Below are positions 1-7,634 of a stretch of DNA of 64,000 bases, piece by piece. Every line of letters starts with the position of its first letter. Within the stretch, counting starts at the first letter, position 1. Source of the DNA: Bradyrhizobium erythrophlei (GTDB lineage Bacteria > Pseudomonadota > Alphaproteobacteria > Rhizobiales > Xanthobacteraceae); assembly GCF_900142985.1 (NCBI RefSeq), contig NZ_LT670849.1, positions 7,084,501-7,148,500 on the forward strand, written 5' to 3'. Below the pieces are notes generated by a model. It searched no databases. It saw only the letters and a list, made by a program, of their open reading frames with translations, and was not told the DNA's origin. The position numbers and the translations under genes are program-made.

Positions 1-106
1 CGCACCCCTTATCCACAATCACAATCTTGCAGCGGCTTTATCCCATTCGCGCCTCAATTGCGGACGCCAATGATGACGGGACGCGAATCAAGTTCAAGGG
101 ATGGGC

Positions 107-292
107 ATGAGCGAACGATACGATCGGCTCGCGCGCGAGCGTGAAGAAATCGCAGCACGCGTGGCGAATTTCAAAGCCACTCAGGAGAAATTCAAACGCG
201 AGCGCGAGGAATATTTTACGACCACGCTGGACAACGCGCGCCATGGAGAGCCGTCAAAACGCGCCCTTGAATTCGCCCACGCCTGGCCGTGA
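107..292 (+). CDS. Small hypothetical charged helical protein
   Basis: A 61-residue protein of unknown function. The start at 107 is preferred over the in-frame ATG at 101 because AAGGG lies about six bases upstream of it. The N-terminal half is rich in Arg, Glu and Lys with heptad-like spacing, suggesting a short amphipathic or coiled-coil helix. There is no signal peptide or membrane segment. It is followed by a rho-independent terminator shared with the convergent gene. The support is its size, start context and position only. Confidence 0.45.
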   Translation: MSERYDRLAREREEIAARVANFKATQEKFKREREEYFTTTLDNARHGEPSKRALEFAHAWP

Positions 293-349
293 CGCGCGCA
301 GGATCGTCGGTTGTCGACCGAAACCGCGAACAAAAACGTGGACAGAAAA

Positions 350-371
350 AGCCCGGAGATCGCTCCGGGCT
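350..371. terminator. Bidirectional rho-independent terminator
   Basis: A perfect 9-bp stem (AGCCCGGAG / CTCCGGGCT) with an ATCG loop, followed by TTTT on the plus strand and preceded by AAAAA, which is a U-run on the minus strand. It sits between the convergent genes ending at 292 and 395. Confidence 0.85.
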
Positions 372-394
372 TTTCCTTTATTTATCAGGTCAGG

Positions 395-697
395 TTACCA
401 ATCGTAACGGTGGTAATACCGGTGGCGCCAGTATGGTCCACCGTAAGGCCCGCCGTAATAAGCGTAACCTGGTCCGTAAGCGGGTCCGTAATACGGATCG
501 TATCCATAGTAGCCGTAGCCTGGACCGTAATAGCCGTAGGCACCGTAGGCGCCGGCCGCGATCGCACCGGCCGCCAGACCAAAGGCGAGGCCAGGTCCAA
601 TACCGCGGAAACCACGCGCCTCAGCCGGCGCTGTCGCCGTGACGGTGGTCGCGCCAATTGCTGCGACCGTCGCCAATACCACGAGTGTTTTTTTCAT
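395..697 (-). CDS. Gly/Tyr-rich small secreted protein
   Basis: About 100 residues. A clear Sec signal peptide starts MKKTLVVLATVAAIG and ends near an Ala-Glu-Ala site. The mature part is a low-complexity Gly-Tyr-Pro region with repeated YYG, GYG and YGP triplets and a His/Arg/Tyr tail. The start at 697 is chosen because GGAGG lies about seven bases upstream; an in-frame ATG at 721 lacks this and would precede the signal peptide with unrelated residues. Such proteins are common in rhizobia and their function is unknown. Confidence 0.75.
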   Translation of the reverse strand: MKKTLVVLATVAAIGATTVTATAPAEARGFRGIGPGLAFGLAAGAIAAGAYGAYGYYGPGYGYYGYDPYYGPAYGPGYAYYGGPYGGPYWRHRYYHRYDW

Positions 698-796
698 GCG
701 CGTTCCTCCATTCGCACTCATGTATCAACGCAGGTCGGTTGTGATGGTTGCTTTGGAACCGCTGATCAAATTTGAGCCTTGCGGGAACCAAAAGAA

Positions 797-822
797 AAGA
801 GCGGCCCGGTCAGGCCGCTCTT
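797..822 (-). terminator. Rho-independent terminator
   Basis: A 10-bp perfect stem AAGAGCGGCC / GGCCGCTCTT with a 6-base loop. On the minus strand it is followed by a T-rich tract. It lies about 25 bases past the stop of the BA14K protein gene. Confidence 0.8.
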
Positions 823-846
823 CTCTGGTTCAGCACAGCAAACGCC

Positions 847-1485
847 TTACGGGCAGGGGTGCCGCAAGCCATCGAAGCCAAGATACGTCCCGCTCGCCGG
901 ATCCCAGGAACGGTAACGCTGCGCGCAATATGACGCGTCGCCGCCAACGGCCACGGGGCCCTCGACCGGCACCGCCTGATCGAAGGTGACGAGCGGAATG
1001 CCGGCGTCGTACGTCGCGCCGGTATCATAGGCGTAGCTGTCGCCGTAATAGCCGGAGTCATAAGCGTAGTTGTCGCCATAGTATGGGTCATAGCCGCCCG
1101 CCGCGATCGCAGCGCCGGTAGCTACACCTACGGCCGCCGCGCCGACGGCAAAGCCGGCATCGCGCCGGAAGCCACGGTCGCGATCACCGCGGAATTCACC
1201 GCGCTGCGCGAACTGCGGATTGCCGCGATTGAACTGCGCCGCGTTACCGCGAGCAGCAAAGTTCGCATTACCGCTGGCAGCAACATTTGCGCGGCCAACA
1301 TTGGCCTGAGCGCCCATGTTGGGCTGCATGCGCGGGCCACCCATCCGTGCGCCACCCACGTTTCCACCTGCCGCGTGCGCACCACCGCCCGGCCGGCCGC
1401 CATGGGCTTCTTGCGCCAATACCGGGGTTGCGATCGCGAGTGAAAGCGAAAGAGCCGAAGCTCCCAAAACACCTAACCTGGTCAT
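847..1485 (-). CDS. BA14K family secreted protein
   Basis: 212 residues. An N-terminal signal peptide ends at a VLAQ-type site. Residues ~30-100 are Gly/Asn/Ala/Arg-rich low complexity, a hydrophobic Gly/Ala stretch follows near 115-130, and then a Tyr/Asp-rich repeat. The C-terminus has Cys-x2-RYRSWDPASGTYLG...RHPC, the signature of the BA14K domain, a lectin-like immunoreactive domain first described in Brucella. AGGAGA precedes the start. The protein is probably periplasmic or surface-associated; its function in this organism is unknown. Confidence 0.85.
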   Translation of the reverse strand: MTRLGVLGASALSLSLAIATPVLAQEAHGGRPGGGAHAAGGNVGGARMGGPRMQPNMGAQANVGRANVAASGNANFAARGNAAQFNRGNPQFAQRGEFRGDRDRGFRRDAGFAVGAAAVGVATGAAIAAGGYDPYYGDNYAYDSGYYGDSYAYDTGATYDAGIPLVTFDQAVPVEGPVAVGGDASYCAQRYRSWDPASGTYLGFDGLRHPCP

Positions 1486-1576
1486 ACCGTCTCTCCTGGA
1501 CTGTGAAGAGAAGGAAACAGCGTGGCGGGGTGATCGTTCCGGTGCATCGCAAAATGCCGCACTTATCGGACCAGCA

Positions 1577-1699
1577 TCAGATGCTGGCGAGAACGATGGC
1601 TCCGATCAGGCCGCTCAGAAAAACGGCGCGACGAAACGGCGTGTTGAGAATGATCTCACCGCCGCGGGCCTTTTCAGCCGGATATGGCTTTTGATCCAT
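1577..1699 (-). CDS. 40-residue single-pass membrane micro-protein
   Basis: A short ORF encoding 40 residues: MDQKPYPAEKARGGEIIL, then a Thr-Pro-Phe-Arg-Arg motif and one C-terminal hydrophobic helix ending Leu-Ala-Ser-Ile. AAGGAG lies eight bases upstream of the ATG. The soluble positively charged N-terminus followed by one transmembrane helix is a layout I recognise from conserved micro-proteins of Bradyrhizobium. No function is known. It probably forms its own transcript between the BA14K gene and the divergent glyoxalase gene. Confidence 0.7.
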   Translation of the reverse strand: MDQKPYPAEKARGGEIILNTPFRRAVFLSGLIGAIVLASI

Positions 1700-1815
1700 C
1701 CTGCGGCTCCTTCGGGAGTCAAGATTTGAACGCCGCATTGGTTCCGAAAGGCGCGGCTGCCTGCTATTGAAGTTCCCGAGAACCGAAGTAACGGTCCATC
1801 CTGGGAGAACAGAAC

Positions 1816-2265
1816 ATGCGTTACCTTCACACCATGCTGCGCGTCCGCAATCTCGATACCGCGCTGAAATTCTATCGCGACGCGCTCGGATTGAAGGAAG
1901 TTCGCCGCGTCGACAACGACAAAGCCAAATTCACCCTGGTATTCCTCTGCGCGCCCGAGGATGAAGGAATCCTGGCGGCGTCGAAGGGGCGCGGGGCGCC
2001 GCTCGTTGAACTCACCTATAACTGGGACGAAGAAAAATACGGCGAGGACCGCTACTTCGGCCACCTTGCCTATGAGGTCGACGACATCTACGCGACGTGT
2101 GATCGGCTGATGAAGCTCGGCATCACCATCAACCGCCCGCCGCGCGACGGCCAGATGGCGTTCGTGCGCTCGCCGGATTTGCATTCGATCGAGCTTCTGC
2201 AAAAGGGCGATGCAAAGCCAGCGGCAGAGCCGTGGTCGTCGATGCCCAATACCGGTCACTGGTAG
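1816..2265 (+). CDS. gloA: Lactoylglutathione lyase (glyoxalase I)
   Basis: 149 residues, close to the bacterial GloA length. It isomerises the methylglyoxal-glutathione hemithioacetal to S-lactoylglutathione, the first step of cytosolic methylglyoxal detoxification. The vicinal oxygen chelate fold is recognisable, and all four metal ligands are present: His5 in MRYLHTML, Glu65 in VELTYNW, His83 in FGHLAYEVDD and Glu126 in SIELLQ. It starts like E. coli GloA. The C-terminal tail beyond ~130 is longer than in E. coli. It stands alone; the neighbours do not form a pathway. Confidence 0.9.
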   Translation: MRYLHTMLRVRNLDTALKFYRDALGLKEVRRVDNDKAKFTLVFLCAPEDEGILAASKGRGAPLVELTYNWDEEKYGEDRYFGHLAYEVDDIYATCDRLMKLGITINRPPRDGQMAFVRSPDLHSIELLQKGDAKPAAEPWSSMPNTGHW

Positions 2266-2365
2266 ACACAAGCAGTCGGCATTCTTCAGCGGACTTGCGG
2301 CCTCGCTATCACCGGAACTCCGCTTTGCCCCACGCGTTGCTCATCCATCGAGGAACGAGGAGGCA

Positions 2366-2449
2366 ATGATGGGACGAGGAATATTGCTTTGGCTATTAGG
2401 TGTACCGATTCCGGTGATCATTCTGTTGTGGCTGTTCTTCGGCCACTAG
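2366..2449 (+). CDS. 27-residue hydrophobic micro-protein
   Basis: The sequence MMGRGILLWLLGVP...IILLWLFFGH is almost entirely one transmembrane helix. A strong GAGGAGG site lies just upstream; spacing suits the second ATG (2369) better than the first. A strong terminator follows 30 bases after the stop, giving a complete mini transcription unit. Similar 26-30 residue Gly-Arg-Gly-Ile-Leu-Leu proteins are widespread in rhizobia. Function unknown. Confidence 0.65.
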   Translation: MMGRGILLWLLGVPIPVIILLWLFFGH

Positions 2450-2477
2450 CAAAGACGATCAACATCCCGAGTATGAG

Positions 2478-2511
2478 ATCAGGCTTCGCCGACCGCGAAG
2501 CCTGATTTTTT
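2478..2511 (+). terminator. Strong rho-independent terminator
   Basis: A 12-bp perfect stem ATCAGGCTTCGC / GCGAAGCCTGAT with a 5-base loop, followed by five T residues, 28 bases after the stop of the 27-residue protein. Confidence 0.9.
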
Positions 2512-2614
2512 ACCTTCACATCTCGTAAGCAGCATTGCATCGAGACAACAAGATACCTGCTTTTGTCCGGATTTTGCGCTATCACCCACAAATTCTTAGT
2601 GGGAGCGAAAAATC

Positions 2615-3262
2615 GTGTCGAACGATAACAACAATCAGATCACCATCTGGGGCCGTCCAAACTCCGTCAACGTGCAGAAAGTGCTGTGGTGCCTACACGA
2701 GCTTGACCTGCCCTACGCGCGCATCGACGCTGGCATGGCGTTCGGCAAGAATCGCGAACCCGAATATCTGGCGATGAACCCCAACGGCCGCGTGCCGACG
2801 CTTGTGGACGGCGACTTCGTGCTGTGGGAATCCAATTCCATCATGCGCTACTTCGTTCTCGCCTATCGGCCGCAATCCTCGCTCTATCCGCAAGCCCCGA
2901 AACTGCGCGCGAGTGCTGACCGATGGCTGGACTGGACACTTTCGACGCTGCAACCGGTCGATCGTCCCGTGTTCTGGGCGCTGGTGCGCACCCCGGCCGA
3001 ACAACGCGACATGGTCGCGATCCAGAAAGATGCCGACGCCGAAGCGGTGCAATGGCAGATCGTCGATGCCTATCTCAAGACGCGCCGCTTCATCACGGGG
3101 GATGAATTCACGCTAGCCGACATTGCGCTTGGCGCTTATGCGCGGCGCTGGTTCGGCGTCGAGGGAATTACCAAGCCGAGCTTTCCGCATCTGGAGCGCT
3201 GGTTCGCAGAACTCGGCGCCCGGCCCGGTTTCGTGCGGCACATCGCGCCGCCGATGTCGTGA
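2615..3262 (+). CDS. Glutathione S-transferase family protein
   Basis: 215 residues beginning at GTG, with GGGAGCG seven bases upstream. The thioredoxin-like N-domain (~7-85) carries the GST G-site: WGRPNSVNVQKV near the catalytic position, the cis-Pro in NGRVPTLVDGD, and LWESNSIMRY for glutathione gamma-Glu binding. The C-terminal helical domain includes FTLADIALG, the usual N-capping motif. The catalytic residue is probably Ser17 or nearby, as in theta/beta-like GSTs. It conjugates glutathione to electrophiles in the cytosol; the substrate cannot be told. Confidence 0.88.
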   Translation: MSNDNNNQITIWGRPNSVNVQKVLWCLHELDLPYARIDAGMAFGKNREPEYLAMNPNGRVPTLVDGDFVLWESNSIMRYFVLAYRPQSSLYPQAPKLRASADRWLDWTLSTLQPVDRPVFWALVRTPAEQRDMVAIQKDADAEAVQWQIVDAYLKTRRFITGDEFTLADIALGAYARRWFGVEGITKPSFPHLERWFAELGARPGFVRHIAPPMS

Positions 3263-3289
3263 AATCACGCGCTTTAAGGCCGCCGCTGT

Positions 3290-3544
3290 CTACTTGACGA
3301 ACTTGACGCCGAAGGAACGGCCCCGCCGCCAGACCACCTGGCATTTGCGGCCTTTGCTGGCGTCGCGCGAAAACGCCAGCCGTACCCTTCCCGAAAGTAC
3401 GCTCGAATCCGAGACCGTCAGCTTCGCGCCGGTGGTGGACAGGTCATGCACGACACACTCCCGCGCGGCAAAGCCGCCCTCGAGGGTGACCCAGCCCGTC
3501 TGCTGCACGGACCTGCGGACGTCGCGTTTGGTAGGTGCGGGCAC
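3290..3544 (-). CDS. PilZ domain protein
   Basis: 84 residues from GTG at 3544. RDVRRS near the start and DLSTTGAKL in the middle match the RxxxR and (D/N)xSxxG motifs by which PilZ domains bind cyclic di-GMP; the chain ends VWRRGRSFGVKFVK, the usual last strand. The frame stays open to a TTG at 3787, but those extra ~80 residues are Pro/Arg-rich and unlike a protein domain, so I prefer the shorter form. It probably acts as a single-domain c-di-GMP adaptor. It has no operon partner. Confidence 0.72.
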   Translation of the reverse strand: MPAPTKRDVRRSVQQTGWVTLEGGFAARECVVHDLSTTGAKLTVSDSSVLSGRVRLAFSRDASKGRKCQVVWRRGRSFGVKFVK

Positions 3545-3883
3545 TGTCGGCGATTCCCAGTTTGAAAACGGTCTCGCACCCTTCCTATCCGAACCGGCTT
3601 TAGAAACTGTTGCAAATTGCCGGGGGACAAGAACCGGGGCGGTATCCGCGAGGGGGCGCCAAAACAGGCGGGCCAAGCCCTGTGGGTAAAGCGGTCTACG
3701 CACGGCTTGCCGGGGAACGCAAACGCCACTATACGTTCGCGCGCCGGTCTTCGCTGCGTTTCGCGGCCGGGCCGACAAGGTAAACAAATCCTTCCAAGGC
3801 TTTGATTTACTGTGAGTATTTCGCTAGTTCAAAGCGAGGTGCGGCGCGGCCTCCGGGTTTGGCTGTGTCGCAGCAGGCGCCTT

Positions 3884-3958
3884 GCTCCCTTCGTCTATCG
3901 GTTAGGACGCCACCCTTTCACGGTGGAGAGAGCGGTTCGATTCCGCTAGGGAGCGCCA
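3884..3958 (+). tRNA. tRNA-Glu (anticodon TTC)
   Basis: A 75-nt cloverleaf: acceptor GCTCCCT pairs with AGGGAGC, the anticodon stem CCACC/GGTGG encloses CTTTCAC with anticodon TTC, the T arm AGCGG-TTCGATT-CCGCT is intact, and the 3' end is GCCA with CCA encoded. It is the integration target of the island that follows; its last 16 bases are repeated at 39180-39195. The gene stays intact on the left side. Confidence 0.96.
3943..3958 (+). repeat. attL core (16-bp direct repeat)
   Basis: CCGCTAGGGAGCGCCA covers the T-stem 3' strand, the acceptor 3' strand and CCA of tRNA-Glu, and is repeated exactly at 39180-39195 in the same orientation. Confidence 0.88.
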
Positions 3959-4034
3959 AAACTCCTTCGTCAAATCGCAGTAAAATCAATTACATAACAA
4001 AGGTAGTTGACGGTTCGGGGCTCCCCGTGGGACA

Positions 4035-4058
4035 AAAACGTCCTACAAAACGTCCTAC
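4035..4058 (+). repeat. Tandem putative integrase arm sites (left)
   Basis: Two adjacent copies of AAAACGTCCTAC (4035-4046 and 4047-4058) lie between attL and the integrase start. A third exact copy in the same orientation lies at 39097-39108 next to attR. Distances from the cores are about 77 and 72 bases, as expected for arm-type binding sites; binding is inferred. Confidence 0.6.
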
Positions 4059-4075
4059 ATCGATGAGCCTAACCG

Positions 4076-5401
4076 ATGAGCGAGAACGGCCAGTACCTCA
4101 CCATCCGCGACGGCACATGGCATTACTATAGGCGCGTGCCGAGCAACTACGCTCACCTCGACAAGCGCGGCAGCATCAAGCTCTCCACCAAGATCAAAGT
4201 CGCCAATGATCGCGCAGGCACGAAGGCCGGTCGCATCGCCGCTCGCATGAATGAGACCCACGAGGCTTACTGGCGCAGCCTTGTCGAGCAGAAGGCAGGT
4301 GAAGCGCGGCGATCCTACGAGGACGCCGTGAAGCTCGCGCGCTCCCTTGGTCTCGATTACCTGCCGCCGCCGGTCTGGGCGCAGCAGCCGATCAGCGACG
4401 TCGTTACGCGTATCGAGACGGCGATGGTCGACGGCAGGATGGACGACGCTGCCCTACGAAAGGCCATTCTCGGCGGCGTCGAAAAGCCGAAGATCATGTT
4501 GTCGAACCTGTTCACTGAGTACGAAGCGACGCAGCGCACCAAGATTGCGAAGATGTCGCCCGACCAGCTTCGCAAGTGGACGAGCGCGAAGAAGCGTGCC
4601 GTCGATATCCTGATCGAACAGCGCGACGACAAGGCGCTCGACGCGCTGACCCGTGAAGACGCCCTCGCCTTCGCCGATTTCTGGGAGAGCCGCGTGATCG
4701 AAGATGGGATCAGCGCCGCCACGGCGAACAAGAACATCACGCATATCGGCGGCATGATCCGGGCAGTCAACAAGCGCCTGCAACTACGTCTGGACAACGT
4801 GTTTGCCGGTACTCGCATTGAAGGCGGCAGGGATGGCAACCGTAAGCCGTTCGCGGTCGAGCACATCCGCGACGTCATCCTTGCCCACGGTCAACTCGCC
4901 GCCTTGAACGAGGAAGCGCGCGACGTGGTGTACATCGTCATGGAAACCGGTGCGCGGCCGAGCGAGATCATCAACCTCTCGGCGGCGCGGATCGTCCTCG
5001 ACGCACCGATCCCATACATCAGGATCGAGGCCGAAGGTCGCCTCCTGAAGACCGAACACAGCGAGCGCGATGTCCCGCTCGCGGGCATGGCACTGGACGC
5101 GATGCGTCGTCACCCTCAAGGCTTCCCCCGCTACCACGACAAGGGCAGCAACTTGAGCGCAACGCTGATGAAACACTTCAAAGCGCGCGAGCTGTTGCCG
5201 ACGCCCAAGCACAGCATCTACAGCTTCCGGCACAGCTTCAAGGATCGGCTAAAGGCGGTCGAGTGCCCCGAGGAGATGGTCGACGAGATGATGGGCCACG
5301 CTGTTGGCAAGCCGAAGTACGGCGACGGCTATGGGTTGAAGCTCAAGCTGAAATATCTTCAGGCAATAGCCTTCACTGTGCCGCTGCTCGTCGCAGCCTG
5401 A
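4076..5401 (+). CDS. Site-specific tyrosine recombinase (integrase)
   Basis: 441 residues. The N-terminal ~10-65 region, with TWHYYRRVPSNY, resembles the arm-binding domain of island integrases; ~140-240 is a SAM-like core-binding helical domain. The catalytic domain shows Arg294 in ETGARPSEI, a Lys at about 325, Tyr382-Ser-Phe-Arg385 where HxxR is usual (His replaced by Tyr), His408 in MGHAVG, and a nucleophile Tyr415 or Tyr419 in KYGDGY. It faces into the island beside attL, the usual arrangement for self-integration into the tRNA 3' end. The length is full and there is no frameshift, so it may be active. Confidence 0.92.
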   Translation: MSENGQYLTIRDGTWHYYRRVPSNYAHLDKRGSIKLSTKIKVANDRAGTKAGRIAARMNETHEAYWRSLVEQKAGEARRSYEDAVKLARSLGLDYLPPPVWAQQPISDVVTRIETAMVDGRMDDAALRKAILGGVEKPKIMLSNLFTEYEATQRTKIAKMSPDQLRKWTSAKKRAVDILIEQRDDKALDALTREDALAFADFWESRVIEDGISAATANKNITHIGGMIRAVNKRLQLRLDNVFAGTRIEGGRDGNRKPFAVEHIRDVILAHGQLAALNEEARDVVYIVMETGARPSEIINLSAARIVLDAPIPYIRIEAEGRLLKTEHSERDVPLAGMALDAMRRHPQGFPRYHDKGSNLSATLMKHFKARELLPTPKHSIYSFRHSFKDRLKAVECPEEMVDEMMGHAVGKPKYGDGYGLKLKLKYLQAIAFTVPLLVAA

Positions 5402-5598
5402 TCCCAAACCTGTTCGAGATAATGCCGGGCGCGCGACACGGTGTCTTCCTTGGCGCGCATCGCCGCGATCTCACGCTCCAGCCGCTCCAACACAGGCGCG
5501 TAGACCGAGCCATCCAACTGGATCGCATATGAGATCGCCAAAAGCGCCCGCTCCAAGCGCTCAATCGTTACCTCATCGGGCACTTTTCGCTTGGTCAT
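5359..5598 (-). CDS. Conserved hypothetical protein beside integrase
   Basis: 79 residues starting MTKRKVPDEVTIERLERAL, highly helical and charged, with the C-terminal end overlapping the 3' end of the integrase gene by 43 bases on the opposite strand. The repeated LERLEREIAAMRAKE stretch suggests a coiled coil. The ribosome site is weak; the frame is open upstream to 5757 but those residues look non-coding. I recognise it as a type often found next to Bradyrhizobium island integrases. Function unknown; the convergent overlap could allow antisense effects on integrase mRNA. Confidence 0.55.
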   Translation of the reverse strand: MTKRKVPDEVTIERLERALLAISYAIQLDGSVYAPVLERLEREIAAMRAKEDTVSRARHYLEQVWDQAATSSGTVKAIA

Positions 5599-5814
5599 TG
5601 TACGCAACACACGCAGCGGGCCATGATCGCTCCCGTATGCGAGGGGGCAGAACTGCGTCAACGATCTTGAGGTGTCTACTTGTTGCACGACGGGCATTTT
5701 CCGTTTTGCGCTCAAGCCTTTCCAACTATTCGCGCACGCCCCGATTTTGGCGCGCAAAACATACGCAACTGTTCAAAAACGGACAGCGTTGCCACATTCA
5801 TTCGCCGATGAGCT

Positions 5815-6148
5815 TCAGGGAACCCGCAGGTCGAACTGCTCGACGACGGCGAGACCCGCGTTCGTGACGGTCATAGACGTCGGCCGCGTGCTGCCCTCGG
5901 TCGGTGGCACGAGCGTGCCGTCCGGCGCGATCTCGAACTTCTGCCGGATCGCATGCGGCAGGATGCGTTCGGTCGTGCCGGTCTTCATGACGGCGTAGCC
6001 GAGCGCGGCGAGTTGATCCGGCAATGGTCTCAACGCAATGTTGCACCGGACCGAGCGTCAAAGAATACCGTCCGGGTGATAGAGCACCGCCGAGGTAACC
6101 GCCATCTGCAGCGAGAACAAGCTCATCGAGCTGCTTCTCCGCAGACAC
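5815..6148 (-). pseudogene. Possible frameshifted hypothetical gene
   Basis: Two minus-strand frames seem to belong together. One starts near 6148 (GTG) and reads VSAEKQLDELVLAADGGYLG before losing protein-like composition near 6060. The other runs to 5815 and reads GYAVMKTGTTERILPHAI, then ends VVEQFDLRVP, from a TTG at 6033. A one-base shift around 6040-6070 would join them. Family not recognised. Either half alone could be a real short gene, so the pseudogene call is tentative. Confidence 0.3.
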
Positions 6149-6448
6149 TGCAGCGATGCGCTTTACCCCAACGAACAGATCTCGTCAGCGTGGCTGGTCA
6201 TGTCGGTCTAACTGCCATTAGCGAAAGTCGTCGGGCATCATTCAATCACCTGATCCGCGCATGTCCGACGGCCTCGAATCGCCTACTGTTCCACTTTGGT
6301 AAACTGCACCCTGGAACGCGAAGACCGAGACATTATAACAACAGTCGTCGTGCGAAATTCCAAAATGCTGACCCGGACGCGTGGTTAAGAAAGCGTTAAC
6401 TGATTTGTGGGGATATAAGCGGACCGATGATTCCAGAAGGAGTTCTCG
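6034..6448. other. Non-coding stretch with repeat debris
   Basis: Apart from the proposed remnant's 5' part, this stretch holds no convincing gene. It has scattered ATGTC/GTCGG words of the interspersed repeat type near 6198 and 6260, and an A/T-richer stretch (6310-6420) that may hold the promoter of the gene at 6449. Confidence 0.4.
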
Positions 6449-6625
6449 ATGGCGAAGTTCGCGATTGGCGAGACGGTCGATAACGCAGCCGACGACCATG
6501 AGGTGGGTAAGGTCATCGCCGTGTTCCCAACAGATGACGGTAACTTTAGATACGCGGTTGACATGGAAGGGTACGGCGCGCTCCAGTTTTTCAACGAAGA
6601 AAAGCTAGTCGTTCACCCCTGCTAG
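6449..6625 (+). CDS. 58-residue acidic hypothetical protein
   Basis: MAKFAIGETVDNAADDHEVG, then KVIAVFPTDDGNFRYAVDME and a short tail ending VVHPC. AGAAGGAG seven bases upstream gives a strong ribosome site. The pattern of short beta strands with a KOW/SH3-like rhythm (GE-V...GKV-AVF...YAV-ME) suggests a small beta-barrel; this is inference from composition. Not recognised by name. A GC-rich hairpin (6644-6662) without a U-run follows the stop. Confidence 0.65.
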   Translation: MAKFAIGETVDNAADDHEVGKVIAVFPTDDGNFRYAVDMEGYGALQFFNEEKLVVHPC

Positions 6626-6762
6626 ACTGGAATGGCGCATGATGGGCCGCTTTGCGCGGCCCGTGGTGCCGTCAATTTGGCAAGATCAAACTCAATCGTT
6701 TGTACGCGTAACCGTGGGGCCGCTTCCACCCGAACAGCGGACATCGCGAGCACAGCCGGGAC

Positions 6763-6792
6763 ATGTCGGCTAAGTGCCCCAACAACCGACAT
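6763..6792 (+). repeat. Interspersed repeat unit (ATGTC...GACAT)
   Basis: A 30-bp unit beginning ATGTCGGC and ending CCGACAT. Related 29-30 bp units occur at 12864-12892, 30620-30649, 30668-30696 and 32384-32412. In one frame they read like Ser-Ala-Pro-x-x-x-Asp-Ile, a peptide commonly seen in spurious Bradyrhizobium ORFs. Confidence 0.5.
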
Positions 6793-6837
6793 CCGTTTGA
6801 TGCCTAACCGCCCATCGGCGTGCGTGCGATCACGGCC

Positions 6838-7599
6838 TCACGGACTTAGCGGCAAAAGCGCATTGCGCAGCGTCGCACTTGAAATCCCCATTAGCCCCGT
6901 GAAGGGGCTATCCAGTTCCAGGACCAGAAAAATCGCCCCGGCAAATGATAGCGCGCAGACAAATAACGAGGCCACCACGACCGGATTGGTTGGCGCAAAC
7001 AAAGTGAAACTAACGAAAATCGCGCTCAGCCAGAAAACCAGCACGATCAGAAACGGCGCCGGGATTGAACCGCCAGCCTGCGTAAACAGAAGCAGCCGGG
7101 TCTGCGCGCCTTCCGTAAAGGCCGCAATGGCGCGCGACTGCAGCGGGCGTTGCGCGTCATTGGCCGGCGACAGGCCTTCCAGTTCATTTTCGAAGGCCGA
7201 CGACTGAGCGCTCGCCTCGAAACGGACGGGCTTGCTGGCCGGAAGTCCTCCTTCATGCCAAATGCCGTTGGCCAGTGGCTCAATGCTTTGCCGCAGGCGA
7301 GTTCGGACAGGAATTGCTTCCGGACCATATTGTGCGAGCAACTCGTCGAGAAGAATGATTTTGGCGGTCATCTGCCTGACTTGACCGGTTTTCTGGTCGA
7401 ACGAGCTTTTCGCGGATGCGATCAACAGGCCCAATACAAGAGCGGCCAGTGTACCGATCAGGCCGGTTGCCATTTTGACAACGTCCTTTGAGTCCGGCTG
7501 CAGATGTCTTTCCGACAAGCGAGGTCGAACCACGACGCCGACTAGGGCGCCGCCTGATATCACCGCGAAGACAAGGAGCGAGATCAACAGGTCATTCAT
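6838..7599 (-). CDS. DUF4239 (bestrophin-like) membrane protein
   Basis: 253 residues from ATG 7599, preferred over ATG 7614 because GGTGAG lies seven bases upstream. Hydrophobic segments lie at ~3-23 and ~47-65 near the N-terminus, with a C-terminal pair at ~185-245; between them is a soluble helical region. The four-helix, 2+2 layout and the KDVVKMATGLIGTLAALVLG stretch fit DUF4239, a family annotated as bestrophin-like but of unproven channel function. It starts 35 bases after the TAXI-type gene and is probably co-transcribed with it. Confidence 0.75.
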   Translation of the reverse strand: MNDLLISLLVFAVISGGALVGVVVRPRLSERHLQPDSKDVVKMATGLIGTLAALVLGLLIASAKSSFDQKTGQVRQMTAKIILLDELLAQYGPEAIPVRTRLRQSIEPLANGIWHEGGLPASKPVRFEASAQSSAFENELEGLSPANDAQRPLQSRAIAAFTEGAQTRLLLFTQAGGSIPAPFLIVLVFWLSAIFVSFTLFAPTNPVVVASLFVCALSFAGAIFLVLELDSPFTGLMGISSATLRNALLPLSP

Positions 7600-7634
7600 G
7601 GGTATTCTCACCATCTACACCGGTCGAGGGTCGC

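Noticed and set aside
4035..4058. Tandem 12-mers considered as a CRISPR or iteron array
   Set aside because: Only two adjacent copies, no spacers or cas genes; the third copy at the other island end fits integrase arm sites better.
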